From NCBI RefSeq assembly GCF_000284015.1, contig NC_016943.1, positions 3,017,541 through 3,081,540 on the forward strand: DNA of 64,000 nucleotides. Direction: 5' to 3'. Position numbers and translations under genes: made by a program. Shown here piece after piece: positions 41,805 to 53,553 of the stretch. The notes under the pieces are model-generated. The model was not told the origin of the DNA and ran no database searches. It worked only from the letters and a program-made list of their open reading frames with translations. This stretch comes from Blastococcus saxobsidens DD2 (GTDB lineage Bacteria > Actinomycetota > Actinomycetes > Mycobacteriales > Geodermatophilaceae). The number at the start of each line of letters is the position of its first letter. Within the stretch, counting starts at the first letter, position 1.

Positions 41805-43087
41805 GCCTGCTGCGGTCCGGACGCGGTGCCGTTGTGCCGGCCCGGTCCGTCCGAGGCGTGCGCGCCGCCATTGCCCTGCGGCCCGTTGCCGTGCGACCCG
41901 TGGCCCTGCGGACCAGAACCCTGCGGACCGGGGCCGTACTGCGTGCCCGGGCCCTGCGGACCGCCCTGCCCCCAGGGCGCCCCCTGCGGGGGGCCGTAGA
42001 ACGGCCCGGCCGGCACCGACGGTCCGCCGGGCTGCCCAGGCCCGCCGGAGGCGCCCTGCCGCGGAGCGACCTGCGGCAGCGGCACCGTCTGCACGATCCG
42101 CTTCACGATGTGGTCGGCCGGCACGCCGTCGGCGAGCGCGTCGTAGGACAGCACCAGCCGGTGCCGGAGCACGTCGGCGGTGACGTCGAGGACGTCCTGC
42201 GGCAGCACGTAGTCCCGGCCGCGGACCAGCGCGAGCGCGCGGCTCGCGGCGATCAGCCCGAGCGAGGCTCGCGGGCTGGCGCCGTAGGACACCCAGTTGG
42301 CGACGTCCTCCATGCCGTGCTCCCGCGGCGAACGGGTGGCCACCACCAGGCGGACGACGTAGTCGACCAGGGCGTGGTGCACGAAGACCCGCGACGTGGT
42401 GCGCTGCAGCCGGCGCAGCTCGTCGGGACCCAGCACCGTCTCGGCCACCGGCGGCTCGGAACCCATTCGGTAGATGATCTCCCGCTCCTCCTCGGCGGTC
42501 GGGTAGTCGACGAGCACCTTCATGAGGAAGCGGTCGCGCTGGGCCTCGGGCAGCGGGTAGACGCCCTCGGACTCGATCGGGTTCTGCGTGGCCAGCACGA
42601 GGAACGGGTCGGGCAGCGGGTGGGTGACGCCGCCGATGGAGACCTGCCGCTCGGCCATGACCTCGAGCAGTGCCGACTGCACCTTCGCCGGGGCGCGGTT
42701 GATCTCGTCGGTGAGGACGAAGTTGGCGAAGACCGGCCCGAGCTCGGTGTCGAATGCGTCCTGCCCGGCCTTGTAGATGCGGGTGCCGATGATGTCCGCG
42801 GGCACGAGGTCGGGGGTGAACTGTAGGCGGGAGAAGCTGCCACCCACGACCCTCGCCAGCGTCTCGACGGCCAGGGTCTTGGCCACCCCGGGCACACCTT
42901 CGAGGAGCACGTGCCCCCGGGCCAGCAGTGCCACGAGCATCCGCTCGACCAGCCGGTCCTGGCCGACGATGACGCGCTTGATCTCGAAGAGGACCCGTTC
43001 CAGCCGGGCGGCGTCGACCGAGGGCGGGACCGGCGCCTGCGACGGGGCGGGCACGCTCTCGGTCGGGGTGCTGGCAGCGCTGGACAC
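41801..43087 (-). CDS. MoxR-family AAA+ ATPase
   Basis: This 428-residue ATPase has Walker A GVPGVAKT near residue 70, Walker B VLTDEINRAPAKVQSALLEVMAERQV-type sequence near 125, and sensor 1 LATQNPIESEGVYPLPEAQRDRF, all typical of MoxR. The last 90 or so residues are an unusual low-complexity tail of Gly, Pro, Gln and His (GPQGSGPQGHGSHGNGPQG), probably disordered. GTG 43087 follows AGGGAG and is preferred to ATG 43126. It heads the MoxR-DUF58-VWA operon and should act as a chaperone for metal insertion into VWA partners. Confidence 0.9.
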   Translation of the reverse strand: MSSAASTPTESVPAPSQAPVPPSVDAARLERVLFEIKRVIVGQDRLVERMLVALLARGHVLLEGVPGVAKTLAVETLARVVGGSFSRLQFTPDLVPADIIGTRIYKAGQDAFDTELGPVFANFVLTDEINRAPAKVQSALLEVMAERQVSIGGVTHPLPDPFLVLATQNPIESEGVYPLPEAQRDRFLMKVLVDYPTAEEEREIIYRMGSEPPVAETVLGPDELRRLQRTTSRVFVHHALVDYVVRLVVATRSPREHGMEDVANWVSYGASPRASLGLIAASRALALVRGRDYVLPQDVLDVTADVLRHRLVLSYDALADGVPADHIVKRIVQTVPLPQVAPRQGASGGPGQPGGPSVPAGPFYGPPQGAPWGQGGPQGPGTQYGPGPQGSGPQGHGSHGNGPQGNGGAHASDGPGRHNGTASGPQQA

Positions 43088-43291
43088 GTGACTCCCTGGT
43101 CGTGCCGGGCCGCGACCGCCCGGCACGGGCAGGTCTCGACGGGGCGGTGTCGTCCCGGCCCCTCGTCCAGTGTCCTACATGATCCGGTCGTGCCGCCGTC
43201 ACCGCCGGTGACCCGGCTCGCCCGATCCGTATCCACGGCCGGGTGCGCGGACCCCTGCCGGGCGCAGACGGGGACTGCTAGCCTCGGGCCT

Positions 43292-43325
43292 GCGTCGGGC
43301 AGCTCCCCCCGTGGCTGCCCGACGC
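43292..43325. terminator. 12-bp perfect stem-loop downstream of the NlpC/P60 gene
   Basis: GCGTCGGGCAGC (43292-43303) and its exact complement (43314-43325) enclose a 10-nt loop, 29 nt after the minus-strand stop. CTTTC follows on the plus strand. Terminator for the NlpC/P60 gene is most likely; it also lies upstream of the MoxR operon, where it could insulate the promoter. Confidence 0.6.
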
Positions 43326-43353
43326 CTTTCCCGTGCCCGTTCCTGGCCCCGGA

Positions 43354-44754
43354 TCAGGCGCTCGGACGCACCGCGCCGAAGTAGTCGCTCCCGAACCGCA
43401 TCGAGGCCACCTTGACGACGTCCCCGCTCTCCGGCGCGTGGACCACGGTGTTGTCCCCCAGGTAGAGCGCCACGTGGTAGATCGACTGGTAGGAGGACCC
43501 CGATCCCCAGAACACCAGGTCGCCGGGGCGCAGATCGGCGCGTGCGACGGTGCGGTCGCTGAAGCGGCTGTACTGCTCCCGGCTGGTGCCGCCGATCTGG
43601 ATGCCGGCCCGCGCGTAGGCGTACTGGGTCAGCCCGGAGCAGTCGAAGCCCCAGGTCGCGGTGTCCGGCGGAATGCCGTAGCCCGGGCCGGCGCTGCCGC
43701 CGCCACCCCAGCTGTAGGGCAGGCCCTGCTGGCTCATCGCCGCATCGATCGCCGTCTGGACTGCCGAGGCCGAGGGCGCGCCCACCGTCGTCGGCGCCGG
43801 CGCCGGCGCCGGGGTACCGCCACCGCCGGAAGCACCCCCCGATCCCCCGTCGGCGGAACTACCGCTCCCTGGCGTGGTGGTGGTCGGACCACGGGGCGCC
43901 GGGGTGGTGCGCGTTCCCGGTCCGGCGGGCGGGGTGCCGGGGGTCCCCGACCCGGCGGGCGGGGTGCTCACCGTCGGTCGGGGTGCCGGCGTGGCGGCGG
44001 TGCGGGCGGCGACGAGCTCGCCGACCTCGGCCTCTGCGGCGGCGAACTGCCGCTCCACCGCGGCTTGCTGCTCGGCGACGGCCGCCGTCTGCTCCCGCGC
44101 GGCGATCTCCCGCGCCTGGGCCACGGCCAGCTGCTCGGCCGCGCGGACCTCGAGCCGCACGGCTTCCTCGGCGGCGGTGCTCGCCTGCTGCTCGGCCGTG
44201 GTCGCCTGCTGCTCCAGCACGGTGAGCCGGCCGACCACGTCGACCCGGTGAGTGCCGGCGGCCTCCAGCAGCGTCGCGCGCTGGATGAGCTCGGCCGGTC
44301 CGCCGGAGCTCATGGGGGCCGTGATCCCCGGCGAGGTGGTGCCCTGCATGTAGCTGGTCCGGGCGAAGCTGACGACCTCCGCCCGTCCGTGGTGCAGCTC
44401 CGCCTGGGCCGCGGCCACCGCGGCCTGGGCGGCGAGCACGGTGGCCCGGGCCACCTCGAGAGCCACCTGGGTCTCTTCGTAGTCCTGCAGCGCGATCTGC
44501 GAGTCCTGACCGGCCCGCGCCGCAGCGGCCTCGGCGGCGGCGAGCTCGGCGGCGAGCCGGCCCACCTCCTCGGCCGCCGCGTCCCGCGCGACCTCCGCGG
44601 CGGCGACGTCGGCGGCGCTGGGCGCGGCCACGGCCACGCCCGGCGCCAGGCCGAGGAGGATCAGTGCGGCGATCCCGGTGCCGGCGCCGCGCAGCGCCCA
44701 CCGGGGCACGCCGTGCGCGGTTCGGCCCCGCGCAGTCCGCATTCCGTTGCCCAC
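43354..44754 (-). CDS. Secreted NlpC/P60 peptidoglycan hydrolase with coiled coil
   Basis: This 466-residue protein has a signal peptide (Arg-rich start, then GIAALILLGLAPGVAVAAPS). A long Ala/Glu coiled coil follows (about residues 50-270), then a Pro/Thr/Gly linker and a C-terminal NlpC/P60 domain. The catalytic Cys is in FDCSGLTQYAYARAG and the His in HVALYLGD; VHAPESGD gives the third residue. This matches RipA/RipC-like D,L-endopeptidases that cut stem peptides during division, with the coiled coil for regulation or FtsX binding. GTG 44754 follows GGGAGG; ATG 44742 is the alternative. Confidence 0.9.
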   Translation of the reverse strand: MGNGMRTARGRTAHGVPRWALRGAGTGIAALILLGLAPGVAVAAPSAADVAAAEVARDAAAEEVGRLAAELAAAEAAAARAGQDSQIALQDYEETQVALEVARATVLAAQAAVAAAQAELHHGRAEVVSFARTSYMQGTTSPGITAPMSSGGPAELIQRATLLEAAGTHRVDVVGRLTVLEQQATTAEQQASTAAEEAVRLEVRAAEQLAVAQAREIAAREQTAAVAEQQAAVERQFAAAEAEVGELVAARTAATPAPRPTVSTPPAGSGTPGTPPAGPGTRTTPAPRGPTTTTPGSGSSADGGSGGASGGGGTPAPAPAPTTVGAPSASAVQTAIDAAMSQQGLPYSWGGGGSAGPGYGIPPDTATWGFDCSGLTQYAYARAGIQIGGTSREQYSRFSDRTVARADLRPGDLVFWGSGSSYQSIYHVALYLGDNTVVHAPESGDVVKVASMRFGSDYFGAVRPSA

Positions 44755-44977
44755 GTCCCGACCTCCCGGTGCGCCACCGGGAACGGGGGCGCACGCTGTC
44801 TCCGCTTCGGGCGCCGGTGAGGCGCCCATCCTGGAGCGGGAACGGCGGGTACGGAGGCGTGCTTGACCACGGCCTCACCCGTCCGGGTGGGGCACCCGAA
44901 CGGGTGAGGAGGACGGCGGCCCCGCTGCAGGATTCCGCCGCCGACGTGCGAGCGGTGGGGGCAGCGGGGACCCCCGG

Positions 44978-46513
44978 TCAGTTCACCTGGCGCTCTGAGC
45001 CGGCCCAGAAGTCCTCGCGGAGCTTGAACTTCTGGATCTTGCCGGTGGCGGTGCGGGCGAGCTGGTCGCGGAACTCGACCCGCTTGGGCGACTTGTACCC
45101 GGCCAGCCGGGCCCTGCAGTGGGCGATGATGTCGGCCTCGGTCGCCTGCTCGCCCTCCGCCAGCACGACGATCGCGGTGACCATCTCGCCCCACTTCTCG
45201 TCGGGGATGCCGATCACCGCCGCCTCGGCCACCGCCGGGTGGCTGAACACCACGTCCTCGACCTCGATCGAGGAGACGTTCTCCCCGCCGGTGATGATCA
45301 CGTCCTTCTTGCGGTCGGAGATCGTGACGTAGCCGTCGTCGTCGATGCTGCCGCCGTCACCGGTGTGGAACCAGCCGCCGTCCAGCGCCTCGGCCGAGGC
45401 GTCGGGGTTCTCCCAGTAGCCGGCGAGCACGGTGTTGCTGCGGGCCAGCACCTCCCCGGTGTCGCTCACGTCCATCCGGGTGCCCAGCGACGGCGCCCCG
45501 GCGCGGGAGAGCCGCTTCGCCCGCTCGTCGGCGTCGAGGTCGTCGTGCTCGGCGCGGGGGCGGTTGATGGTGAGCAGCGGCGCGGTCTCGGTCAGGCCGT
45601 AGATCTGGTTGAACTCCCAGCCGAGCTCGGCCTCCACGCGGGCGATCGTGCGGGACGGCGGCGGTGCGCCGGCGACGATGATCCGCACCCGGTCGCGGCC
45701 GGGGATCTCGCCGTCCCAGTCGGCCGCCGCCTCCAGGACGGCGTTCCAGACCGCCGGTGCGCCGGCCATGACCGTGACCCCGTGCTGCTCGACCCGGCGC
45801 AGGATCTCCGCCCCGTCGATCTTGCGGATCACCACCTGGCGGGCGCCGACCCCCGCCATGGCGTAGGGCAGCCCCCAGCCGTTGCAGTGGAACATCGGCA
45901 GCGTGTGCATGTAGACGTCGCGGTCGCTGATCTGCATGTGCATGCCGAACGTGACCGCGTTGACCCAGATGTTGCGGTGGGTCATCTGCACGCCCTTGGG
46001 GCGGGCGGTCGTGCCGCTGGTGTAGTTGATGGTCGCCGTCACGTCCTCGTCGGGCTCCGACCACGGGCGCGGCTCGGTGTCGAACCGGAGCAGCTGCTCG
46101 TACTCCTCCCCCGTGCCGAACCGGTGCTCGGCCTGCACCCCCTTGAGCGCCGCCTCCAGCTCGGGATCGACCAGCAGCACCCGCGCACCGGAGTGCCCGA
46201 CGATGTACTCGACCTCCTCCGGGGAGAGCCGGAAGTTGATCGGGACGGCGACCCGGCCCGACGACGGCACCGACAGCAGCAGCTCCAGCAGCCGGGCGGA
46301 GTTGTGGCTGACGATCGCCACCCGCTCCCCCTCGCCGATGCCGAGCCCGTCCAGGCCGGCCTGCAGCGCCCGGCCGCGCCGGGCCACCTCGCGGTAGGAG
46401 ACGTCGCCCAGCGAGGGGGCCGGCTGCGCCGGCTCGTCGACGACGCCGATGCGGTCGCCGTAGACCAGCTCGGCCCGGTCGAGGAAGTCGCGACTGGTGA
46501 GGGGCACGCGCAT
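44978..46513 (-). CDS. Long-chain fatty-acyl-CoA synthetase-like AMP-binding enzyme
   Basis: This 511-residue ANL-superfamily enzyme has the ATP P-loop YTSGTTARPKGVQMTH near residue 165, MHTLPMFHCNGWG, YGLTETAP near 300, GGWFHTGD near 385, RKKDVIITGGENVSSIEVE and the catalytic-lysine motif TATGKIQKFKLRE near 495. It resembles FadD-type or medium-chain/aryl acyl-CoA synthetases activating carboxylic acids to acyl-CoA. No operon partner; divergent or same-strand neighbours are spaced by more than 90 nt. Substrate unknown. Confidence 0.9.
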   Translation of the reverse strand: MRVPLTSRDFLDRAELVYGDRIGVVDEPAQPAPSLGDVSYREVARRGRALQAGLDGLGIGEGERVAIVSHNSARLLELLLSVPSSGRVAVPINFRLSPEEVEYIVGHSGARVLLVDPELEAALKGVQAEHRFGTGEEYEQLLRFDTEPRPWSEPDEDVTATINYTSGTTARPKGVQMTHRNIWVNAVTFGMHMQISDRDVYMHTLPMFHCNGWGLPYAMAGVGARQVVIRKIDGAEILRRVEQHGVTVMAGAPAVWNAVLEAAADWDGEIPGRDRVRIIVAGAPPPSRTIARVEAELGWEFNQIYGLTETAPLLTINRPRAEHDDLDADERAKRLSRAGAPSLGTRMDVSDTGEVLARSNTVLAGYWENPDASAEALDGGWFHTGDGGSIDDDGYVTISDRKKDVIITGGENVSSIEVEDVVFSHPAVAEAAVIGIPDEKWGEMVTAIVVLAEGEQATEADIIAHCRARLAGYKSPKRVEFRDQLARTATGKIQKFKLREDFWAGSERQVN

Positions 46514-46611
46514 GCCGGCTCCCGAGATGCAGGGCCGGAACGGGCCGGCCGGTCGACGTGGTCCCCGTCACGTTATCGGCCGGGGGCGGCGACCACGAGC
46601 CGGTCGGGCGA

Positions 46612-47373
46612 TCAGTCGGCCGGCGCCACCAGCCGCGGCAGCGCCGTGCCGATCGGCTCGCGGACGACCAGGTCGGCGAGGTCGTCGTACGGCGTCGGCT
46701 CGGCGTTGACCACGACGAGCCGGGCGCCGTGCCGCACGGCGATGTCCACCAGGCCGGCGGCCGGGTGCACGGTCAGCGAGGTGCCGACGGCGAGGAATAC
46801 GTCGCAGTCCGCGGCCGCGTCCACGGCCGCATCGATCACCGCGGGGTCCAGCAGCTGCCCGAAGCTGATCGTCGCCGACTTCAGGATGCCGCCGCAGACC
46901 AGGCACGCGGGGTCGGCGTCCCCCGCGGCGACCCGGTCCAGCGCCTCCCGCATCGTCGTCCGCGCACGGCATTCCAGGCACTCGACCTCGTGCACGGTGC
47001 CGTGGATCTCCAGCACCCGCTCCGGCGCCGAGCCGGCCGCCTGGTGCAGCCCGTCGACGTTCTGGGTGACCAGCGTGCGGAGCCGCCCCTGCCGTTCGAG
47101 GTCCACCAGCGCGGCGTGCCCGGCGTTCGGCGCGACGTCGAGCGCCCCCAGGTCGCGGCGCATCAGCCAGGCCCGGCGCCGGATGTCGGGATCGCCCACG
47201 TAGTACGAGAGCGTCACGAGCTTCTCGGCGTCCGGATCCTTGGTCCAGACGCCGTCGGGGCCCCGGTAGTCCGGGATGCCGCTGTCGGTGGAGATGCCCG
47301 CACCGGTGAGCGCGGTGATCCGCGTGGCGGCGGTCAGCCAGCCGGGCAGGGGGTCGGGGACGACGCCGGTCAC
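46612..47373 (-). CDS. Sir2-family NAD-dependent protein deacylase
   Basis: This 253-residue sirtuin contains TGAGISTDSGIPDYRG (residues about 22-37), TQNVDGLHQAAG near 103, the catalytic His in EIHGTV, and two zinc CxxC pairs (CLEC and CLVCGG). It removes acyl groups from lysine using NAD. Start GTG 47373 overlaps the PAP2 stop by 4 nt, so the two are cotranscribed. Length is normal for class III/U bacterial sirtuins. Confidence 0.92.
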   Translation of the reverse strand: MTGVVPDPLPGWLTAATRITALTGAGISTDSGIPDYRGPDGVWTKDPDAEKLVTLSYYVGDPDIRRRAWLMRRDLGALDVAPNAGHAALVDLERQGRLRTLVTQNVDGLHQAAGSAPERVLEIHGTVHEVECLECRARTTMREALDRVAAGDADPACLVCGGILKSATISFGQLLDPAVIDAAVDAAADCDVFLAVGTSLTVHPAAGLVDIAVRHGARLVVVNAEPTPYDDLADLVVREPIGTALPRLVAPAD

Positions 47374-48383
47374 GCCCGCCACGGTAGGGGCCGCCCGGCG
47401 GTGCGCACCGCGCGGCGGGTGCCCGCGCGCACCGCCCGCCCGGCCTGCGGCACGAGCAGGACGACGGCGCAGGCGTAGGCCGCGCCGAGCAGCGTGTCGA
47501 CGACGTAGTGCTCCCCCGACCAGACCAGCACCAGCGGCATCAGCACCGCGTAGGCCACCAGCGGCACCCGCTGCCAGGACCGGCGCGCCAGCGGCAGCAG
47601 CACGATGCACATGAGGACGGCGAAGGCGGTGTGCAGGGACGGCACCGCGGCCACCAGGTTCACCTGGCCCTGGCTGGTGTCGAGGAGGACGCCGGCCCGC
47701 GGGAGCCCGAGCACGGCCCAGCCGGCGCTGCTGATCCGGTCGACCGGCTCGATGACCCCCTGCTTGGCCGCCAGCCACGGGGGCGCGGCCGGGTAGAGCA
47801 CGTAGGTCACCAGGCCGGCGAGCGAGAGCGCCACCACCAGGCGCGCGCACCGGGCCCAGCGGCGCCGGTCGCGCAGCCACAGCACGGCCAGCACCACCGG
47901 GGTGAGCACGAAGTGGCTGCTGTAGACCAGCGTCGCCAGGGCCTTCCACCAGTCCGCCTGCACGTGCTCCTGCAGCCACACGGTCGGCAGCACGCCACCG
48001 CCGAGCCACCGGTCGGCGTCGGCCAGCTCGCGCACGTGCACCGGCATGCCGAGCCCGTCGGCGAGGCCGCGGCTGGCGTCGTAGGCCAGCAGCACGGCCG
48101 CCAGCGGCAGCCAGTCCGCCAGCAGGCGCACGACGCGGCGCCGGCCCTGCGTGGCCGCCGAGACGGCCAGCCCCGCCAGCACCCAGCCGAGCAGGACCAC
48201 CCGGTCGGTCGGCAGGCCGCGGACCACGCAGGTGGCCGCGAAGGCGACGCCCAGGGTGGTCCAGAGCACGGCGGTCAGCAGCCGCACCCCGCGGCTCCGG
48301 CCCTCCGTGCCGGCGTCGGCCGGCTGCGCGGGTGCGGGACCAGCCGCCGCCAGGACGGGTGCCGGGAAGTCGACGGCGGTCAT
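47370..48383 (-). CDS. PAP2-superfamily membrane phosphatase/phosphotransferase
   Basis: This 337-residue polytopic membrane protein has about six hydrophobic helices. The second PAP2 motif is PSLHTAFA near residue 235 and the third is SGEHYVVDTLLG near 290, giving the active-site His/Asp. This resembles actinobacterial PAP2 proteins of the inositol phosphorylceramide/AUR1-like branch, acting on lipid phosphates. ATG 48383 is chosen; a longer open frame upstream has no helix or ribosome support. Its gene overlaps the sirtuin start. Confidence 0.82.
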   Translation of the reverse strand: MTAVDFPAPVLAAAGPAPAQPADAGTEGRSRGVRLLTAVLWTTLGVAFAATCVVRGLPTDRVVLLGWVLAGLAVSAATQGRRRVVRLLADWLPLAAVLLAYDASRGLADGLGMPVHVRELADADRWLGGGVLPTVWLQEHVQADWWKALATLVYSSHFVLTPVVLAVLWLRDRRRWARCARLVVALSLAGLVTYVLYPAAPPWLAAKQGVIEPVDRISSAGWAVLGLPRAGVLLDTSQGQVNLVAAVPSLHTAFAVLMCIVLLPLARRSWQRVPLVAYAVLMPLVLVWSGEHYVVDTLLGAAYACAVVLLVPQAGRAVRAGTRRAVRTAGRPLPWRA

Positions 48384-48644
48384 GGCGCGGGACCGTAACC
48401 GCACGCGGGCCGCAGGACGACGCTCCGTTCCGCGGCACGCCGCTCCGAGGCACGCGGATGGGGCTCGTGCGGCGTCGCGGACAGGAGGGACGCCGACGTC
48501 CACCGCCCCGCCGGGTTTCCTCGGGCGTGACACGGGTCACCGGGTGAGGGAAGGGTCGCCTGACTCGGTGCTCCGGCGTGCCAGCTGGGATGATCGAGGG
48601 TGGTCAACGACGCGTGATGAACCACGAGGGGTAGGCGCAGAGAA

Positions 48645-51499
<2,855 letters not shown>

Positions 51500-51500
<1 letters not shown>

Positions 51501-52261
51501 TGGACCTGGGCCTGGGCGGTCGCGGATACCTGCTCACCGGCGCGAGCCGGGGGCTCGGGTTCGCGACCGCCCGCGCCCTGGTCGACGACGGCGCCCGGGT
51601 GCTGGTCAGCTCCCGCAGCGCCGATGCCGTGGACGCCGCCGTCGCCTCTCTCGGAGGGGCGCCGGCGGCGTCCGGCGTGCCGGCCGACCTCGGTGACGCC
51701 GACGCCGCGGGCCGGCTGGTCGCCGAGGCGGGTGACCGGCTGGGACAGATCGACGGCGTGCTGATCAGCGTGGGCGGCCCCGCACCCGGCAGCGTCCTGC
51801 GGGCGACCGAGGACGACTGGCGGGCCGGCGTGGAGAACGTGCTGCTCGGGCCGCTGCGCCTGGTGCGGGAGCTGGTCCCGCACCTGGGCGAGGGCGCCGT
51901 GATCGCCTTCGTGCTCTCCATCTCGGTGCGCCAGCCCATCGGGCACCTGGCCATCTCCAACGGGCTGCGCCCCGGCCTGGCCATGACGGCGAAGGCGCTG
52001 GCCGACGAGCTTGGCCCGCGCGGCATCCGGGTGCTCGGCCTGCTGCCCGGGACCATCGCCACCGACCGGATCGCCGAGATCGAGGCGGCCTCCGGTGACC
52101 CCGCGGGGGCGCGCGCCCGCACCGAGGCCGGCATCCCGCTGCGCCGGGTCGGCCGGCCGGAGGAGTTCGGCCGGATCGCCGCCTTCGCGCTCTCCCCCGC
52201 TGCCTCCTACCTGACCGGCACGATGATCGCCGTCGACGGCGGCATGTCCCGGGCGCTGTGA
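51500..52261 (+). CDS. SDR-fold protein lacking the YxxxK catalytic pair
   Basis: This 253-residue short-chain dehydrogenase-like protein has the nucleotide motif TGASRGLGFATA near residue 13, and the C-terminal GIRVLGLLPGTIATDRI and SYLTGTMIAVDGGM typical of FabG relatives. The active-site region reads VLSISVRQPIGHLAISNGLRPGLAM: Ser is present but the expected Tyr-x3-Lys is replaced (LAISNGLR). A known subgroup has this change, so redox activity is doubtful. It is coupled to aconitase and to the chelatase-like gene by overlapping stop/start codons. Confidence 0.85.
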
Positions 52262-52959
52262 ACCCGCAGCCGGTCCTCGTCGCCTGCGCGCATGGCACCC
52301 GAAGCCCGGCCGGCCGCCGGCTGATCGCCGAGCTGGCGCTGGCTGCCAAGGAGCTGCGGCCCGGCCTGGTCACCTCCGCCGCGTTCGTCGACGTCCAGCC
52401 GCCCACCGTCGTCGACGTGGTGGCCGAGCTGTCCGGAGCCGGCCGGCCCGCCGTCGTCGTCCCCCTCCTCCTGTCCGGCGGATACCACGTGCACGTCGAC
52501 ATCGCGGGCGCCGTCGCGGACGCCGAGGGCACCGTGGCCGCGCGGCCGCTCGGCCCCGACCCGCGGCTGGTCGCGGTGCTGCGCGACCGGCTGCTCGCGG
52601 CCGGCGCGGACCCGCGCGACCCGCTGACCGCCGTCGTCCTCGCCGCCGCCGGCTCCAGCGACCCGCGCTCGGTGGCCGACGTGGAGAACACCGCCGACCT
52701 GCTGCAGCGGAACTGGGCCGGCCCGGTGACCACCGGCTACGGCTCGGCGGCGCAGCCGCCGGTCCCCGACGCGGTGGCCGCGGCCCGGAAGGGCGGCGCG
52801 GAGCGCGTGGTGGTGGCGTCCTACCTGCTGGCACCGGGCCACTTCCACGACAAGCTGGCCGGGGCCGGGGCGGATCTCGTCACCGCGCCGCTGCTGCCCG
52901 ACGATCGCATCGCCGCCGTGCTCCTCGACCGCTACGACGCGGTCCTCCGATCCGGCTGA
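52258..52959 (+). CDS. CbiX/SirB-like sirohydrochlorin chelatase-family protein
   Basis: This 233-residue protein has two CbiX-like halves. VLVACAHGTRSPAGR at the N-terminus and VVVPLLLSGGYHVHVDI near residue 70 hold the two metal-coordinating histidines (HG and H-x-H-x-D). The second half has AAAGSSDP and VVVASYLLAPGHFHDKL. It would insert Co or Fe in sirohydrochlorin for cobalamin or siroheme. GTG 52258 overlaps the SDR stop. No other tetrapyrrole gene is in the window. Confidence 0.85.
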   Translation: MNPQPVLVACAHGTRSPAGRRLIAELALAAKELRPGLVTSAAFVDVQPPTVVDVVAELSGAGRPAVVVPLLLSGGYHVHVDIAGAVADAEGTVAARPLGPDPRLVAVLRDRLLAAGADPRDPLTAVVLAAAGSSDPRSVADVENTADLLQRNWAGPVTTGYGSAAQPPVPDAVAAARKGGAERVVVASYLLAPGHFHDKLAGAGADLVTAPLLPDDRIAAVLLDRYDAVLRSG

Positions 52960-52998
52960 CCGACCAGCAGCCTGCCGCGACATTTCTTGACCTGTCGC

Positions 52999-53004
52999 TA
53001 CCCT
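52999..53004 (+). promoter_or_regulatory. Putative -10 box TACCCT
   Basis: TACCCT is followed by 6 nt and the ATG of the small membrane protein, with no ribosome site between; spacing fits leaderless expression. Confidence 0.35.
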
Positions 53005-53010
53005 GCGGCC

Positions 53011-53175
53011 ATGATGTCGCTGGCCGGACTCGCCCTGTACCTGGTCTTCCTCGGACTCTTCCTCTACGCGCTGTACTGGGTGGTCAACCGCGCGGTGCTG
53101 CATGCGCTCCGCACGCACCACGACGAGGTACGCACCGGTGCGACCCCGAGCGGGTCGCCCCGACCCGGCGGCTGA
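53011..53175 (+). CDS. Small single-pass membrane protein
   Basis: This 54-residue protein starts with MMSLAGLALYLVFLGLFLYALYW-type sequence, one hydrophobic helix of about 22 residues, then a basic cytosolic tail with HALRTHHDEV and a Pro/Gly end. Codon usage matches its neighbours and there is a plausible -10 box 6 nt before the ATG. No family recognised. It stands alone between the chelatase-like gene and a convergent membrane-protein gene. Confidence 0.55.
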   Translation: MMSLAGLALYLVFLGLFLYALYWVVNRAVLHALRTHHDEVRTGATPSGSPRPGG

Positions 53176-53236
53176 GAGCAACGGCTCCTGCTCCCGCCGA
53201 CCCACCGAGGGACGCGCGTCCGGGTGCGCGCTGGAG

Positions 53237-53515
53237 TCAGGCCTGCCAGCCCAGCAGGGAGTCCCCGGCGACGACCGTTCCGACGAGGAGGGCGGCGGCA
53301 CCGACGGGGACCAGCGGTGTCCACCAGGAGCGCAGGACCGTCAGCCGGATCAGCACCAGCGCGAGCACCAGCCAGAGCAGCCACAGCGGCAGCAGCGCGT
53401 ACAGCGGGACGGCGAGCCCGCTCACCACGTAGAAGTAGCCGACGACCAGGTGGGCGACGGCGGCCAGTGCGGCGAGCAGCAGCGGGCCGGGGGCCCCGCT
53501 GGTCGTGGTCGGCAC
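53237..53515 (-). CDS. Small integral membrane protein
   Basis: This 92-residue protein has three hydrophobic helices: PLLLAALAAVAHLVVGYFYV, LYALLPLWLLWLVLALVLI and PLVPVGAAALLVGTVVAG. Start is GTG 53515. No family motif recognised; small actinobacterial membrane proteins with this layout are common. It lies 38 nt downstream of fumarylacetoacetase, same strand. Confidence 0.65.
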   Translation of the reverse strand: MPTTTSGAPGPLLLAALAAVAHLVVGYFYVVSGLAVPLYALLPLWLLWLVLALVLIRLTVLRSWWTPLVPVGAAALLVGTVVAGDSLLGWQA

Positions 53516-53553
53516 GGGCGGAGTATCGCCTGCCCGTGATCGCGTCGGGGAGT

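Noticed and set aside
43200..43353. Small gene between MoxR and NlpC/P60
   Set aside because: Only short frames without ribosome sites; the region holds a strong hairpin instead.
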